DNA of 19,936 nt, taken from assembly GCA_934394515.1 (NCBI GenBank), contig CAKRRU010000038.1:1-19936 (forward strand). Direction: 5' to 3'. Positions 1 to 8,131 of the stretch are shown piece after piece. The notes under the pieces are model-generated. The model was given only the letters and a program-made list of their open reading frames with translations, was not told where the DNA came from and searched no databases. Origin of the DNA: an uncultured Acetatifactor sp. (lineage in GTDB: Bacteria; Bacillota; Clostridia; Lachnospirales; Lachnospiraceae). The position numbers were made by a program, and so were the translations under genes. Positions within the stretch are counted from its first letter, which is position 1. Every line of letters starts with the position of its first letter.

Positions 1-44
1 TGACGGAGTCAGAGTCCGTTGCCTTACCGTTTGGCGATAGCCCT
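1..44 (-). tRNA. tRNA-Gln(CUG), 5' part only, cut by the window edge
   Basis: On the minus strand positions 44 to 1 read as the first 44 nt of a tRNA. The acceptor 5' strand is AGGGCTA, followed by T8 C9, a D arm GCC-AAACGGTAA-GGC, A26, and a perfect 5-bp anticodon stem ACGGA/TCCGT. The loop CTCTGAC carries anticodon CTG and is followed by the first two variable-loop bases. D arm and anticodon loop fit glutamine tRNAs. The T arm, acceptor 3' strand and CCA lie outside the window, so acceptor pairing cannot be checked. It has its own promoter just upstream. Confidence 0.9.
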
Positions 45-62
45 ATGTCGTTTACTTGATGA

Positions 63-91
63 AGTATACACTATCTGTTTTCATTTTGCAA
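63..91 (-). promoter_or_regulatory. sigma-A promoter of the tRNA-Gln gene
   Basis: On the minus strand a -35 TTGCAA (91-86) and a -10 TATACT (68-63) are separated by exactly 17 nt. The predicted start is near 56, about a dozen nt before the tRNA 5' end. This is a normal spacing for a tRNA transcription unit. The remaining sequence up to 148 is AT-rich with no convincing terminator. A second TATACT at 123-118 has no acceptable -35. Confidence 0.75.
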
Positions 92-148
92 TACCCAATT
101 TGAAAAAATTTTAAAAAAGTATACAAAATTTATACAATTTCTGTATTA

Positions 149-1834
149 TCACCTGGTAAACACCGTAATATAGGGATAGTCCGCACGGTTTACCGGCTGA
201 AAATCATTCTGCAGCCAATTCCAGATAAAGCTGTTTTCACCTTCTGCGGCAATATCGCCATAGCAGCTTTCAAATACTACTACATCCGGATATCTGTCGG
301 GATTGATCTCCCAGTAATCCAATAGCCTTTCGTCATACACCATGGAACAGATCGTATCCGGAGATGCCTGCGTATGTTCTCCCAGCATACAATAGAACTG
401 CGATGCACCCACATACAGCACGGTACTTCCGGACGGCACCGCTTCGTTCCAGATTTCCATATTGTTGTTATACCGGAAAGCAGACATATAGTCTGTCAGA
501 ATTCCGGCACGCAGACCCTCTCTGTTAATGCCGCGGACATTGTTAAAAACGGGCGCATGATTATCAGACGCTCCGATCATCAGATAACAATAGCCGAATG
601 CATTTCCCAGTACCAGGCACAGACACAGGATCCGGAATACCTGACTACCTTTTTCCGTAATTTTCTCCCAGTAGGTACCGATGCATAAAAGTCCCGCTAC
701 TGCGCCGAGGATCAAGTAGGTATTCAGCACATCCGGTCCCCAGTTAGACAACAGCAGTGCCGCAACGTAACTCACGCAGGTAATTCCTATTATGTATGCG
801 GGGGTAATCTGCCTCCGGTCCTTCCGCAGGAAAATATAAAGCCCTGTCAGGATGATCCCTACCAGGGGAACCTGCGGATAAATTGCACTGGAAGGACCAA
901 ACAGCCAGAACCATACCTGGATCAGCAGTACTGCTGCCAGGAAAAACAGTCCAGGAACCTGAAGTGACTCCGGTAATTTCTTTTTTAACAGCTTCGTGAT
1001 CAGAAGTTTCACACCCCACGCTGCCACAGCTGCCAGGATCAGAAGTGCACCAACGATGCCAAATCCTTCCGACCAGCTTACTATTTTCTCAAGCAGCGTC
1101 ATCTTGTGAGACCCTTCGTTTAAAATCTCTTCCACCATCTGTAACATCGTGGCAGGAGCCATATAAGTACACAGATAAGCGAACATCGCCCCCGCACTGA
1201 TCACGCAGGGAAGAAGATATGCCGCACATTCCTTCCACTTCCTGTCAGATCTCCGGAGCAACAGATACCCCATACAGCAGATAAATACCAGTACCATGCT
1301 GGGGTATGCCAGCACATCACATGTCATAAATATTCCCGACCACACTAGATAAGAAATCTTTTTCCCGGTGAAGAAATACCGAAGCATGCACAGGATCATC
1401 AGTGTGAAAAACCAGTTATGCAGATTGGAATATTCCGGTACATAGACGCATTTCGGCGTAACGATATAGTACAACATGGAAAGCAGTACCACTGTCTTCT
1501 GTTCCATAAGAGGCCAGACCTTACGCAGCGTTTTATATAAGAACACTGCCACACCGCCCTGAATGAGAAAACTGATGACCCGCAGGAACAGGTTCAGGTA
1601 ATCGATGCCTCCGGTGATCATAAGAAACAATTTAATGAACACTGCGGTAAAAATTGCAGACGTCTGATGCGGCTCCCACATTTCCAGAAGCAGCCGGTCT
1701 CCCATAGCCAGACGATAGCCTGCCATGATACCGTAGCCTTCATCCATGTCTGCTCCGACAAACAGGTTTTTCAGTGTATATGCAATTAACGCAAGAATAC
1801 ATAGTATTTTCCAAAATTTTTCTTTTTTCATCAT
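149..1834 (-). CDS. polytopic membrane protein, probable GT-C type glycosyltransferase
   Basis: The 561-aa protein has about a dozen hydrophobic segments, starting with one at residues 9-26. Directly after it comes an acidic D-E pair near residues 31-32 (MDEGYG) followed by a W-E-P-H-Q-T-S stretch. An early acidic pair in the first external loop is the hallmark of GT-C enzymes (PMT/ArnT, GT39-like), which move sugars from polyprenyl-phosphate donors on the outer membrane face. The last 130 residues are soluble and probably extracytoplasmic. Donor and acceptor cannot be named. It lies alone between the glutamine synthetase terminator and tRNA-Gln. The start is one of two consecutive ATGs; neither has a Shine-Dalgarno site, and a promoter lies so close that the mRNA may be leaderless. 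Function is inferred from topology and the acidic motif only. Confidence 0.7.
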   Translation of the reverse strand: MMKKEKFWKILCILALIAYTLKNLFVGADMDEGYGIMAGYRLAMGDRLLLEMWEPHQTSAIFTAVFIKLFLMITGGIDYLNLFLRVISFLIQGGVAVFLYKTLRKVWPLMEQKTVVLLSMLYYIVTPKCVYVPEYSNLHNWFFTLMILCMLRYFFTGKKISYLVWSGIFMTCDVLAYPSMVLVFICCMGYLLLRRSDRKWKECAAYLLPCVISAGAMFAYLCTYMAPATMLQMVEEILNEGSHKMTLLEKIVSWSEGFGIVGALLILAAVAAWGVKLLITKLLKKKLPESLQVPGLFFLAAVLLIQVWFWLFGPSSAIYPQVPLVGIILTGLYIFLRKDRRQITPAYIIGITCVSYVAALLLSNWGPDVLNTYLILGAVAGLLCIGTYWEKITEKGSQVFRILCLCLVLGNAFGYCYLMIGASDNHAPVFNNVRGINREGLRAGILTDYMSAFRYNNNMEIWNEAVPSGSTVLYVGASQFYCMLGEHTQASPDTICSMVYDERLLDYWEINPDRYPDVVVFESCYGDIAAEGENSFIWNWLQNDFQPVNRADYPYITVFTR

Positions 1835-1840
1835 GTTGTT

Positions 1841-1876
1841 ATCTTAACACAGGATTTTTCTCATCGCAACTGCGAT
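1841..1876 (-). promoter_or_regulatory. extended -10 promoter with a palindrome over the -35, upstream of the 561-aa gene
   Basis: On the minus strand a -35 TTGCGA (1869-1864), a 17-nt spacer and a -10 TAAGAT (1846-1841) preceded by TG-T form an extended -10 promoter. Counting from the -10 puts +1 at 1834, which is the A of the first ATG. The -35 is embedded in a perfect 6-bp inverted repeat ATCGCA-AC-TGCGAT (1863-1876), which could be an operator. This is based on motif matching only. Confidence 0.45.
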
Positions 1877-1892
1877 TATCCGAAAACACCGG

Positions 1893-1933
1893 CATACAAA
1901 ACAAGGCTCACTGCTTTTGCAGTAAGCCTCGTT
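1893..1933 (-). terminator. intrinsic terminator after the downstream glutamine synthetase
   Basis: Arms 1933-1919 and 1914-1900 form a 15-bp stem with an AAAA loop. The two non-Watson-Crick pairs are G-U wobbles only when read on minus. A T-rich tract (TTGTTTTGT) follows on the minus side. It lies about 40 nt past the stop codon of the gene ending at 1976. Strand is decided by the wobble pairs and the T-tract. Confidence 0.85.
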
Positions 1934-1975
1934 CTATTCAACACAATGAGAGAAAAGTATTTCCAATATGATATA

Positions 1976-4087
1976 TTATACTTCAAAGATCAGATCCCCA
2001 TAGGTCGGTACCGGCCATACCTTCTTATCGACCATCATCTCCAGTGCATCCACAGGAGCTCTCAGGTCATCCATTGCGGTATGTACCACATCTTTATAGA
2101 AGAAAGCAAGCTTCTTGGGATCTTCGATGCCTGCTGCCTCTGCCAGCTTATCCTCCAGTGCGGTCTCTGCAGCCTGTGCCTCTGCCAGTTTCTCGGAAAC
2201 GCTCTTCAAAACGGTAGTCTGTACTGCTGCATCTGCACCGGCGCTCTTCACTGCCAGTACGGTATCTGCCAGAGTCTTGGTATATTCCATAACTGCGGGA
2301 ATGTACTGTTTCTTTGCCATATCTACCATGGTCAGCGCTTCGATATTGATGGTCTTGGAGTAGGTTTCATACAGAACCTCCTCACGGGATCTCAGCTCAG
2401 CCTCGGTGAAGATACCGAACTTCTCAAACAGCTTGATGGACTTCTCGGTGGTCAGAGTCTCGGAAGCTTCTACCATGGACTTAATGTTGGGAAGTCCTCT
2501 TCTGGCTGCTTCTTCTACCCATTCCTCGGAGTAGCCGTTGCCGTTGAAGATGATTCTCTGATGCTCGGTGAGGTATTTCTTGATCAGATCATGTACGGCA
2601 ATATCGAAGTCCTCTGCCTTCTCCAGAATGTCAGCTGCTTCACAGAAAGCTTCTGCAACGATAGCATTCAGAGTAGTATTGGGGCTTGCGATGGAGTCCG
2701 CACTGCCTACCATACGGAACTCGAACTTGTTGCCGGTAAATGCAAACGGTGAAGTTCTGTTACGATCGGTAGCATCTTTATCCAGATCAGGAAGTGTGGA
2801 TACTCCGGTCAACAGCTTACCACCCTGGATAGAATGGGTAGCATCACCGGTCTCCACCAGCTGCTTTACCACATCCTCCAGCTGCTCGCCCAGGAATACG
2901 GAAATGATTGCGGGGGGTGCCTCGTTAGCTCCCAGTCTGTGATCGTTGCCGACATCGGAAGCACTCTGGCGCAGCAGATCTGCATGCGTATCTACTGCTT
3001 TCAGGATACATGCCAGTACTAACAGGAACTGGATGTTCTCGTTCGGGGTATCACCGGGATCCAGGAGGTTCACACCGTTATCGGTTCCCAGAGACCAGTT
3101 GTTATGCTTACCGGATCCGTTGACTCCGGCAAAAGGCTTCTCATGCAGCAGGCAGGTCATACCGTGACGGCCGGCTACTTTCTTCATAGTCTCCATAACC
3201 AGCTGGTTATGATCTACCGCAATGTTTGCAGTCTCATAAATAGGTGCCAGCTCGTGCTGTGCGGGAGCTACTTCGTTATGCTGTGTCTTTGCTGTTACTC
3301 CTAATTTCCACAGTTCAATGTTCAGATCTTTCATGAAGGAACCGATTCTCTCACGGATGGTTCCAAAATAATGATCTTCCAGTTCCTGTCCTTTGGGAGC
3401 GGGTGCACCGAACAGGGTACGTCCTGCGAAGATCAGGTCTTCACGCTTTAAATATTTATCTCTGTCAACCAGGAAGTATTCCTGCTCCGGTCCTACACTT
3501 GCTACGACCTTGGTTGCTTCCATGTTGCCGAACAGTCTTACGATACGAAGTGCCTGGGTGCTGACAGCCTCCATGGAACGAAGTAACGGAGTCTTCTTAT
3601 CCAGTGCTTCACCCTTGTAAGAGCAGAAAGCAGTGGGGATGCAGAGAATCACGCCGGTCGCATCTTCTTTCAGGAATGCGGGAGAGGTGATATCCCATGC
3701 GGTATAGCCTCTTGCCTCGAAAGTAGCTCGTAGTCCGCCGGAGGGGAAGGAGGATGCATCGGGCTCGCCCTTGATCAGCTCCTTGCCGGAGAACTCCATG
3801 ATCATCTTGCCGTACTCATCGGGATGGGTTACGAATGCGTCATGCTTCTCAGCCGTGATACCGGTCAACGGCTGGAACCAGTGAGTATAATGGGTCGCAC
3901 CGTTTTCGATGGCCCAGTCCTTCATTGCTTTTGCTACAACATCTGCGGTAGCCAGGGAAAGCTCTCCGCCGCGATCAATGATTTTCTTCACTTCTTTGTA
4001 TACGCTCTTGGGTAATCTTTCCCTCATCTTACCCAGAGTGAATACCTTACTGCCAAAGATTTCTTCCACGTTTAATACTTCACTCAT
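1976..4087 (-). CDS. glnN: type III glutamine synthetase, downstream copy (GSIII-1)
   Basis: The 703-aa protein makes glutamine from glutamate, ammonia and ATP. The length is that of GSIII and far above GSI/GSII (about 350-470). Visible motifs are the GSIII N-terminal block ([15 protein letters not shown] near 152-166), metal-binding [11 protein letters not shown] at 198-208, NEVAPAQHELAPI at 271-283, [10 protein letters not shown] at 323-332, NDHRLG at 381-386, and [18 protein letters not shown] at 441-458. A helical C-terminal part typical of GSIII follows. All expected catalytic motifs appear intact. The ATG has a strong AGGAGG site about 9 nt upstream. It follows a second GSIII gene on the same strand but has its own promoter and a structured leader with an internal terminator, so it is probably controlled by antitermination. 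The symbol glnN follows usage for GSIII in Bacteroides. Confidence 0.95.
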   Translation of the reverse strand: MSEVLNVEEIFGSKVFTLGKMRERLPKSVYKEVKKIIDRGGELSLATADVVAKAMKDWAIENGATHYTHWFQPLTGITAEKHDAFVTHPDEYGKMIMEFSGKELIKGEPDASSFPSGGLRATFEARGYTAWDITSPAFLKEDATGVILCIPTAFCSYKGEALDKKTPLLRSMEAVSTQALRIVRLFGNMEATKVVASVGPEQEYFLVDRDKYLKREDLIFAGRTLFGAPAPKGQELEDHYFGTIRERIGSFMKDLNIELWKLGVTAKTQHNEVAPAQHELAPIYETANIAVDHNQLVMETMKKVAGRHGMTCLLHEKPFAGVNGSGKHNNWSLGTDNGVNLLDPGDTPNENIQFLLVLACILKAVDTHADLLRQSASDVGNDHRLGANEAPPAIISVFLGEQLEDVVKQLVETGDATHSIQGGKLLTGVSTLPDLDKDATDRNRTSPFAFTGNKFEFRMVGSADSIASPNTTLNAIVAEAFCEAADILEKAEDFDIAVHDLIKKYLTEHQRIIFNGNGYSEEWVEEAARRGLPNIKSMVEASETLTTEKSIKLFEKFGIFTEAELRSREEVLYETYSKTINIEALTMVDMAKKQYIPAVMEYTKTLADTVLAVKSAGADAAVQTTVLKSVSEKLAEAQAAETALEDKLAEAAGIEDPKKLAFFYKDVVHTAMDDLRAPVDALEMMVDKKVWPVPTYGDLIFEV

Positions 4088-4210
4088 CTTCGTTTCCTCC
4101 TTGTTTTTCCCTATTTTTCATGCTGCCTGCGACTTTGTGCCTCTGTACCCGGCAACTGTGACTATTCAGAATCTCATTTGCGAAATCACATCCTCGATGC
4201 TCTGAACAGC

Positions 4211-4248
4211 AACAAAAAAGGCGCTTACACTCCCAGTGTAAACGCCTT
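4211..4248 (-). terminator. intrinsic terminator / attenuator between the glutamine synthetase genes
   Basis: Arms 4248-4235 and 4231-4218 pair over 14 bp with loop GGG on minus. The single imperfect pair is G-U only on minus. Six T residues follow. It lies between the promoter at 4302-4330 and the ATG at 4087, so it would stop transcripts from that promoter unless antitermination occurs. It also ends read-through from the gene stopping at 4383. Both roles follow from position. Confidence 0.85.
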
Positions 4249-4301
4249 CGTTTCGCATTGAAAAATATTAACTTATGAGGATCGCTCCTCTATGGTTCAT
4301 T

Positions 4302-4330
4302 ACTATACAACAGATTTTTTTTGATTGCAA
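4302..4330 (-). promoter_or_regulatory. sigma-A promoter of the downstream glutamine synthetase
   Basis: On minus, -35 TTGCAA (4330-4325), a 17-nt spacer and -10 TATAGT (4307-4302) give a near-consensus promoter. The predicted start near 4295 leaves a leader of about 208 nt, which contains the hairpins and terminator. No GlnR-type box (TGTNA-N7-TNACA) was found around it. Confidence 0.75.
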
Positions 4331-4382
4331 TACCTTTTTTCAAAAAATTTATTATTGCATCCAAAATGTCCTTTGAAGCGTC

Positions 4383-6494
4383 CTATACTTCAAACAACAG
4401 ATCTGCATACGTCGGGAACGGCCAGTACTGCTTATCTACCAGCTTCTCCAGTTCATCCGCAGGCTTTCTCAGCGCATTCATCGCCACCATGACTTCATCG
4501 TGATAGCAGAATGCCTGCTCCTTGCCACGCTCCATGGCGGATGCTTTCTTCTCCACTTCGAGAAGTGCTTCGCTTGCTTTCTCCATCTCGGTCAGTTTTC
4601 CTGTGATCTGCTGCAGCATACGGTTCGGAACATAAGTGTCCCCGCCGGCTTCTTTGATAGCGATCACGGAATCTGCCAGAGATCTGCTGTATTTCATCAC
4701 CGCGGGAATGATCTGCTTATTCGCCATATCCACCATGGTCAGTGCCTCGATATTGACGGTCTTCGCATAGGTCTCATACAGGACTTCCGCACGGGAACGC
4801 AGCTCTGCCTCGGTGAAAATACCGAATTTTTCAAACAGATGAATGGCTTTCGGCGTCGTTAAGGTATCTACTGCTGCCACCATGGAAGAAATATTGGGCA
4901 GACCTCTTCTGGCTGCCTCCTCTACCCATTCCGGTGCATAACCGTTGCCATTGAAAATAATTCTCTGATGCTTGGTCATATATTCCTTGATCAGGTCATG
5001 CACTGCCATATCGAAATCTTCCGCACCTTCCAGGCGGTCTGCTGCTTCGCAGAAAGCTTCCGCCACAATGGCATTCAGGGTAGTATTGGGGCTTCCGATG
5101 GAATCCTCGCTTCCCACCATACGGAATTCGAATTTATTACCGGTGAATGCAAATGGTGAAGTACGGTTTCTGTCCGTAGCGTCCTTTACAAAATCAGGCA
5201 GGGTGGACACACCGGTACGAAGTACGCCGCCCTCTTTCAGATTGTCGGCCTTACCGGTCTCCACCAGCTGTGCCACCACATCCTCCAGCTGTTCGCCCAG
5301 GAAAATAGAAATAATGGCAGGAGGTGCCTCATAGCCGCCCAGTCTGTGATCGTTGCCGACATTGGAAGCACTCTGGCGCAGCAGATCCGCATGGGTATCT
5401 ACCGCTTTCATGATACATGCCAGTACCAGCAGGAACTGGATATTTTCATTGGGCGTCTGTCCGGGCTCCAGAAGATTCACACCGTTATCGGTCGTAATAG
5501 ACCAGTTGTTGTGCTTACCGGATCCGTTCACACCGGCAAAAGGCTTCTCATGCAGCATGCAGCGCAGGCCATGCTTGCCTGCTACACGCTTCAGGGTCTC
5601 CATCACGAGCTGGTTATGGTCTACCGCAACATTGGCAGATTCATAGATTGGCGCCACTTCGTGCTGTGCCGGAGCCGCCTCGTTATGCTGGGTCTTGGAA
5701 GTCACGCCCAGCTTCCACAGTTCGATATTTACATCATGCATAAATCCGCCGATCCGCTCACGGATCACGCCGAAATAATGATCGTCCATCTCCTGTCCCT
5801 TGGGGGCAGGGGCACCGAACAGGGTACGTCCGGCAAAAATAATATCTTCACGCTGCAGCGCTTTTGCGGAATCCACGAGGAAATATTCCTGCTCTGCGCC
5901 AACGGAAGGCAGTACCTTGGTAGCCTCCGTATTGCCGAACAGGCGGACGATACGGATCGCCTGCCTGCTCAGAGCTTCCATGGAACGAAGCAACGGGGTC
6001 TTCTTATCCAGTGCTTCGCCCTTATAAGAGCAGAATGCCGTAGGGATGCAGAGGGTCGGACCGGTAGCAGTCTCCTTGATGAATGCAGGGGAAGTGATAT
6101 CCCATGTGGTATAGCCTCTTGCTTCAAAGGTAGCACGTAAACCACCGGATGGGAAAGAAGATGCATCAGGTTCTCCCTTGATCAGTTCTTTTCCGGAGAA
6201 TTCCATGATCATCCGGCCGTCTTCGTCAGGGTGCGTCACAAAAGCATCATGCTTCTCTGCGGTGATTCCGGTCAGCGGCTGGAACCAGTGGGTATAATGG
6301 GTCGCTCCGTTTTCGATTGCCCAGTCCTTCATGGCTGCTGCCACGACATCCGCAGTCGCCAGGGAAAGCTCTCCTCCCTGATCCATAACTTTCTTGACTT
6401 CTTTGTAAGTACTCTTGGGGAGTCTCTCTTTCATCTTGCCCAGGGTGAATACCTTGCTGGCAAAAAGCTCCTCTACATTCAATTCTTCGCGCAT
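4383..6494 (-). CDS. glnN: type III glutamine synthetase, upstream copy (GSIII-2)
   Basis: The 703-aa protein is a paralogue of the protein encoded just downstream, of identical length and collinear throughout. It keeps the GSIII motifs: [11 protein letters not shown] near 198, [13 protein letters not shown] near 271, [10 protein letters not shown] near 323, [12 protein letters not shown] near 381 and [18 protein letters not shown] near 441. It should therefore be catalytically competent. Divergence is greatest in the last 80 residues or so, in the helical C-terminal region. The ATG has a GGAGG site about 11 nt upstream. A candidate promoter and a folded leader without an obvious terminator lie at 6529-6609, unlike the attenuated leader of its partner. 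The two copies are thus probably regulated differently. They may come from tandem duplication, although both copies being old and co-inherited is equally possible. Confidence 0.95.
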   Translation of the reverse strand: MREELNVEELFASKVFTLGKMKERLPKSTYKEVKKVMDQGGELSLATADVVAAAMKDWAIENGATHYTHWFQPLTGITAEKHDAFVTHPDEDGRMIMEFSGKELIKGEPDASSFPSGGLRATFEARGYTTWDITSPAFIKETATGPTLCIPTAFCSYKGEALDKKTPLLRSMEALSRQAIRIVRLFGNTEATKVLPSVGAEQEYFLVDSAKALQREDIIFAGRTLFGAPAPKGQEMDDHYFGVIRERIGGFMHDVNIELWKLGVTSKTQHNEAAPAQHEVAPIYESANVAVDHNQLVMETLKRVAGKHGLRCMLHEKPFAGVNGSGKHNNWSITTDNGVNLLEPGQTPNENIQFLLVLACIMKAVDTHADLLRQSASNVGNDHRLGGYEAPPAIISIFLGEQLEDVVAQLVETGKADNLKEGGVLRTGVSTLPDFVKDATDRNRTSPFAFTGNKFEFRMVGSEDSIGSPNTTLNAIVAEAFCEAADRLEGAEDFDMAVHDLIKEYMTKHQRIIFNGNGYAPEWVEEAARRGLPNISSMVAAVDTLTTPKAIHLFEKFGIFTEAELRSRAEVLYETYAKTVNIEALTMVDMANKQIIPAVMKYSRSLADSVIAIKEAGGDTYVPNRMLQQITGKLTEMEKASEALLEVEKKASAMERGKEQAFCYHDEVMVAMNALRKPADELEKLVDKQYWPFPTYADLLFEV

Positions 6495-6528
6495 GTGTCT
6501 ACTTCCCTCCGGTATAATATAGACCTAA

Positions 6529-6563
6529 ACGATTTCCTCCACGCTTCGTGCCTTCGAGATCGT
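6529..6563 (-). other. imperfect long hairpin in the leader of the upstream glutamine synthetase
   Basis: On minus, ACGAU pairs with AUCGU, CUC with GAG, and CACG with CGUG around an AAG loop; the steps are separated by small bulges. It sits between the candidate promoter and the Shine-Dalgarno site. No T-tract follows, so it is not an intrinsic terminator. It shows no hexaloop with A1 and G4, so it does not look like the ANTAR-type hairpin in the other copy's leader. Confidence 0.4.
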
Positions 6564-6579
6564 CTTTATTGTCTTATAC

Positions 6580-6609
6580 AGTGTACAACACGTGCGTTAT
6601 AGTGGTCAA
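6580..6609 (-). promoter_or_regulatory. candidate promoter of the upstream glutamine synthetase
   Basis: On minus, -35 TTGACC (6609-6604), an 18-nt spacer and -10 TACACT (6585-6580) give a predicted start near 6573 and a leader of about 79 nt. The -35 starts right after the stop codon of the 498-aa gene. The -10 match is moderate. No terminator is visible between the two genes, so read-through from upstream is also possible. Confidence 0.45.
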
Positions 6610-6612
6610 TGA

Positions 6613-8109
6613 TTATTTTCTGCGCTTTTTTCCACTAATATTATCAATAAAATAAGCCAGGCTTAACACACTTCCCAGTAGCAGCCCCGGCATCTGGTTA
6701 TACAGCTGCCGGCTGTTTGCCTCCCAAAGCATCAGGAAGAGCAGGGTCCCACCAAACGCCAGTTGGCAGACCATCAACATAACCGGTATTTCTTTTCCCT
6801 TAATTGCATTATAAATGCAGACTGCCGCACCCAGCAGGAATAATACATAGACCGTTTCCAGATAACAGAAGCAATACTGGCTTGTCCGCCAATAATATTT
6901 TCCCCACGGAGAGAACATATTCCACAATAAAGTCCCGTCATCATACTCAATAAAAAGGAAGCTGCTTACTCCCATATTCCCGTCTGCGAAGTTACAACCC
7001 GCTTTTTTGACCAGGTGTTCTTTGTCAAAGAAATTGTTTTTATACGCATTGATACGTTCCAGGGAATACGCCGTTTTTTCTTTTTTATCCGTCAGCTCAT
7101 TCAGCCGGTCCACAAACTCTCTGTTATCTTCATAGGAACCGTTTCCGTCAATTCCCAGAGCCACCCAGCTGATCACAGGATTTCCCGTATTTACCGATTG
7201 TTTTGAAATCTCATATGTATTTATCCACATATTGAGTCCAAGATAAAACATCAGAAATGCCACAACATATAACAGCATTTCCTTCCGGTGCTTCTTCGCT
7301 TCTCTCCGGCCAAGGATGATTCCGCCGGCGATCACAATGATAAGTGCCGTCACCTTCCATGCCGCGGCCAGTACCATGACAAATGCCGCCGCAACATACC
7401 AGAAAAATCTCTTTTTGTCATTGCATTTCGTTCCCTTTTTCAGGCATGCGATTCCGAGGATCCCCAGTCCAAAGCTCATGGAATCCGTGTAAAAAGCGGA
7501 TACCATCCCCCATAGCGGAAGAAAACACGCAAATACGACCAGCATCGGAAATCTCCATTTGTTGTCCCCTTCTTTTTCCGCCAGATATCCGCAGCCCCAT
7601 ATGACAGCAAGCACCTGCAGCACGTTAACAGCCAGTATCAGCGGAAATCTCGGTATCCGGAGCCACTGCGCAATCCTGAACAGCAACGACAACAGTAACA
7701 TGGGTTTCAGATTGTTTCTGTAGATCAGAAAATATTCGGGATTCGGAATCGTTCCGCCTTCCGCCAGGCTTTCGGCCGCACGGTATACTTGCGAGTAATC
7801 CGCATATGTATAGGCATTCTGCTCCCTGCCCAGTGACGTGAAATATAACGCAATTCCAAATCCAAGCAGGGCTATGATATAGAGTATCGTTCTTTTTCCG
7901 ATGTGTGCATAGACTTCATTCCATATTGCTCCGGCGATCAGGCTTATGATCACCATGCCTACGGTTCCGAGCAGCATCTGCCGTGAAATAAGATGATTAT
8001 CCGGATAGCTGACCGTTATTCCCACCAGCAGCAATAACACGACCGCAAATACAATATAGATACCTGTAAGTACTCCTCTATAAATATAATGTCCTGTCCT
8101 ATGAGTCAC
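6613..8109 (-). CDS. polytopic membrane protein, possible GT-C type glycosyltransferase
   Basis: The 498-aa protein has about a dozen hydrophobic segments, a periplasm-side loop with YADYSQVYRAAESL at about 102-115, and a large hydrophilic loop near residues 300-380. The D-x-x-Q-x-Y-x-A-x-x-L pattern in the first long external loop resembles loops of GT-C-type mannosyltransferase-like proteins, but the usual D-E pair is missing, so the family call is weak. The start codon is GTG at 8109-8107, with AGAGG 8 nt upstream at 8122-8118; no better ATG lies nearby. It begins 22 nt after the U32 gene on the same strand and probably ends the operon coming from 11943. A lipid flippase or polymerase role cannot be excluded. 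Confidence 0.6.
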   Translation of the reverse strand: MTHRTGHYIYRGVLTGIYIVFAVVLLLLVGITVSYPDNHLISRQMLLGTVGMVIISLIAGAIWNEVYAHIGKRTILYIIALLGFGIALYFTSLGREQNAYTYADYSQVYRAAESLAEGGTIPNPEYFLIYRNNLKPMLLLSLLFRIAQWLRIPRFPLILAVNVLQVLAVIWGCGYLAEKEGDNKWRFPMLVVFACFLPLWGMVSAFYTDSMSFGLGILGIACLKKGTKCNDKKRFFWYVAAAFVMVLAAAWKVTALIIVIAGGIILGRREAKKHRKEMLLYVVAFLMFYLGLNMWINTYEISKQSVNTGNPVISWVALGIDGNGSYEDNREFVDRLNELTDKKEKTAYSLERINAYKNNFFDKEHLVKKAGCNFADGNMGVSSFLFIEYDDGTLLWNMFSPWGKYYWRTSQYCFCYLETVYVLFLLGAAVCIYNAIKGKEIPVMLMVCQLAFGGTLLFLMLWEANSRQLYNQMPGLLLGSVLSLAYFIDNISGKKRRK

Positions 8110-8131
8110 TTTTTTGTCCTCTTAGTCTGTT

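Larger units (their letters stand above)
4088..4382 (-). promoter_or_regulatory. glutamine synthetase leader: promoter, hairpins and attenuator
   Basis: This 295-bp gap between the two synthetase genes is a structured 5' leader. In minus order it has a sigma-A promoter, a hairpin with hexaloop AGCGAU (4290-4277), an 11-nt AT-rich linker or so, a weak hairpin UUUC-AAUGC-GAAA (4263-4251), an intrinsic terminator (4248-4211), another stem TTCAGA/TCTGAA (4206-4201 with 4170-4165), and an AGGAGG site before the ATG at 4087. ANTAR response regulators bind paired hairpins whose hexaloops carry A1 and G4 and so prevent terminator formation; the first loop fits, the second only partly. No ANTAR gene is in the window. 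The architecture is seen; the ANTAR assignment is inference. Confidence 0.6.

Noticed and set aside
1946..2752. 268-aa open frame on plus opposite the glutamine synthetase gene
   Set aside because: It is the antisense of a clear GSIII gene, is Cys-rich and of odd composition, and has no recognisable domain. The same kind of frame appears at 5346-6140 opposite the paralogue.
4166..4258. 30-codon frame on minus in the glutamine synthetase leader, crossing the terminator hairpin
   Set aside because: It could be a leader peptide, but it has no Shine-Dalgarno site and no run of regulatory codons such as glutamine.
1..6494. tRNA-Gln lying near two glutamine synthetase genes as a functional cluster
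   Set aside because: A separate gene, a terminator and separate promoters lie between them; proximity alone is likely coincidence.
6573..6590. GlnR-like inverted repeat (TGT...ACA) upstream of the second glutamine synthetase
   Set aside because: The spacing is 18 instead of 17 and the inner A and T positions do not fit TGTNA-N7-TNACA.
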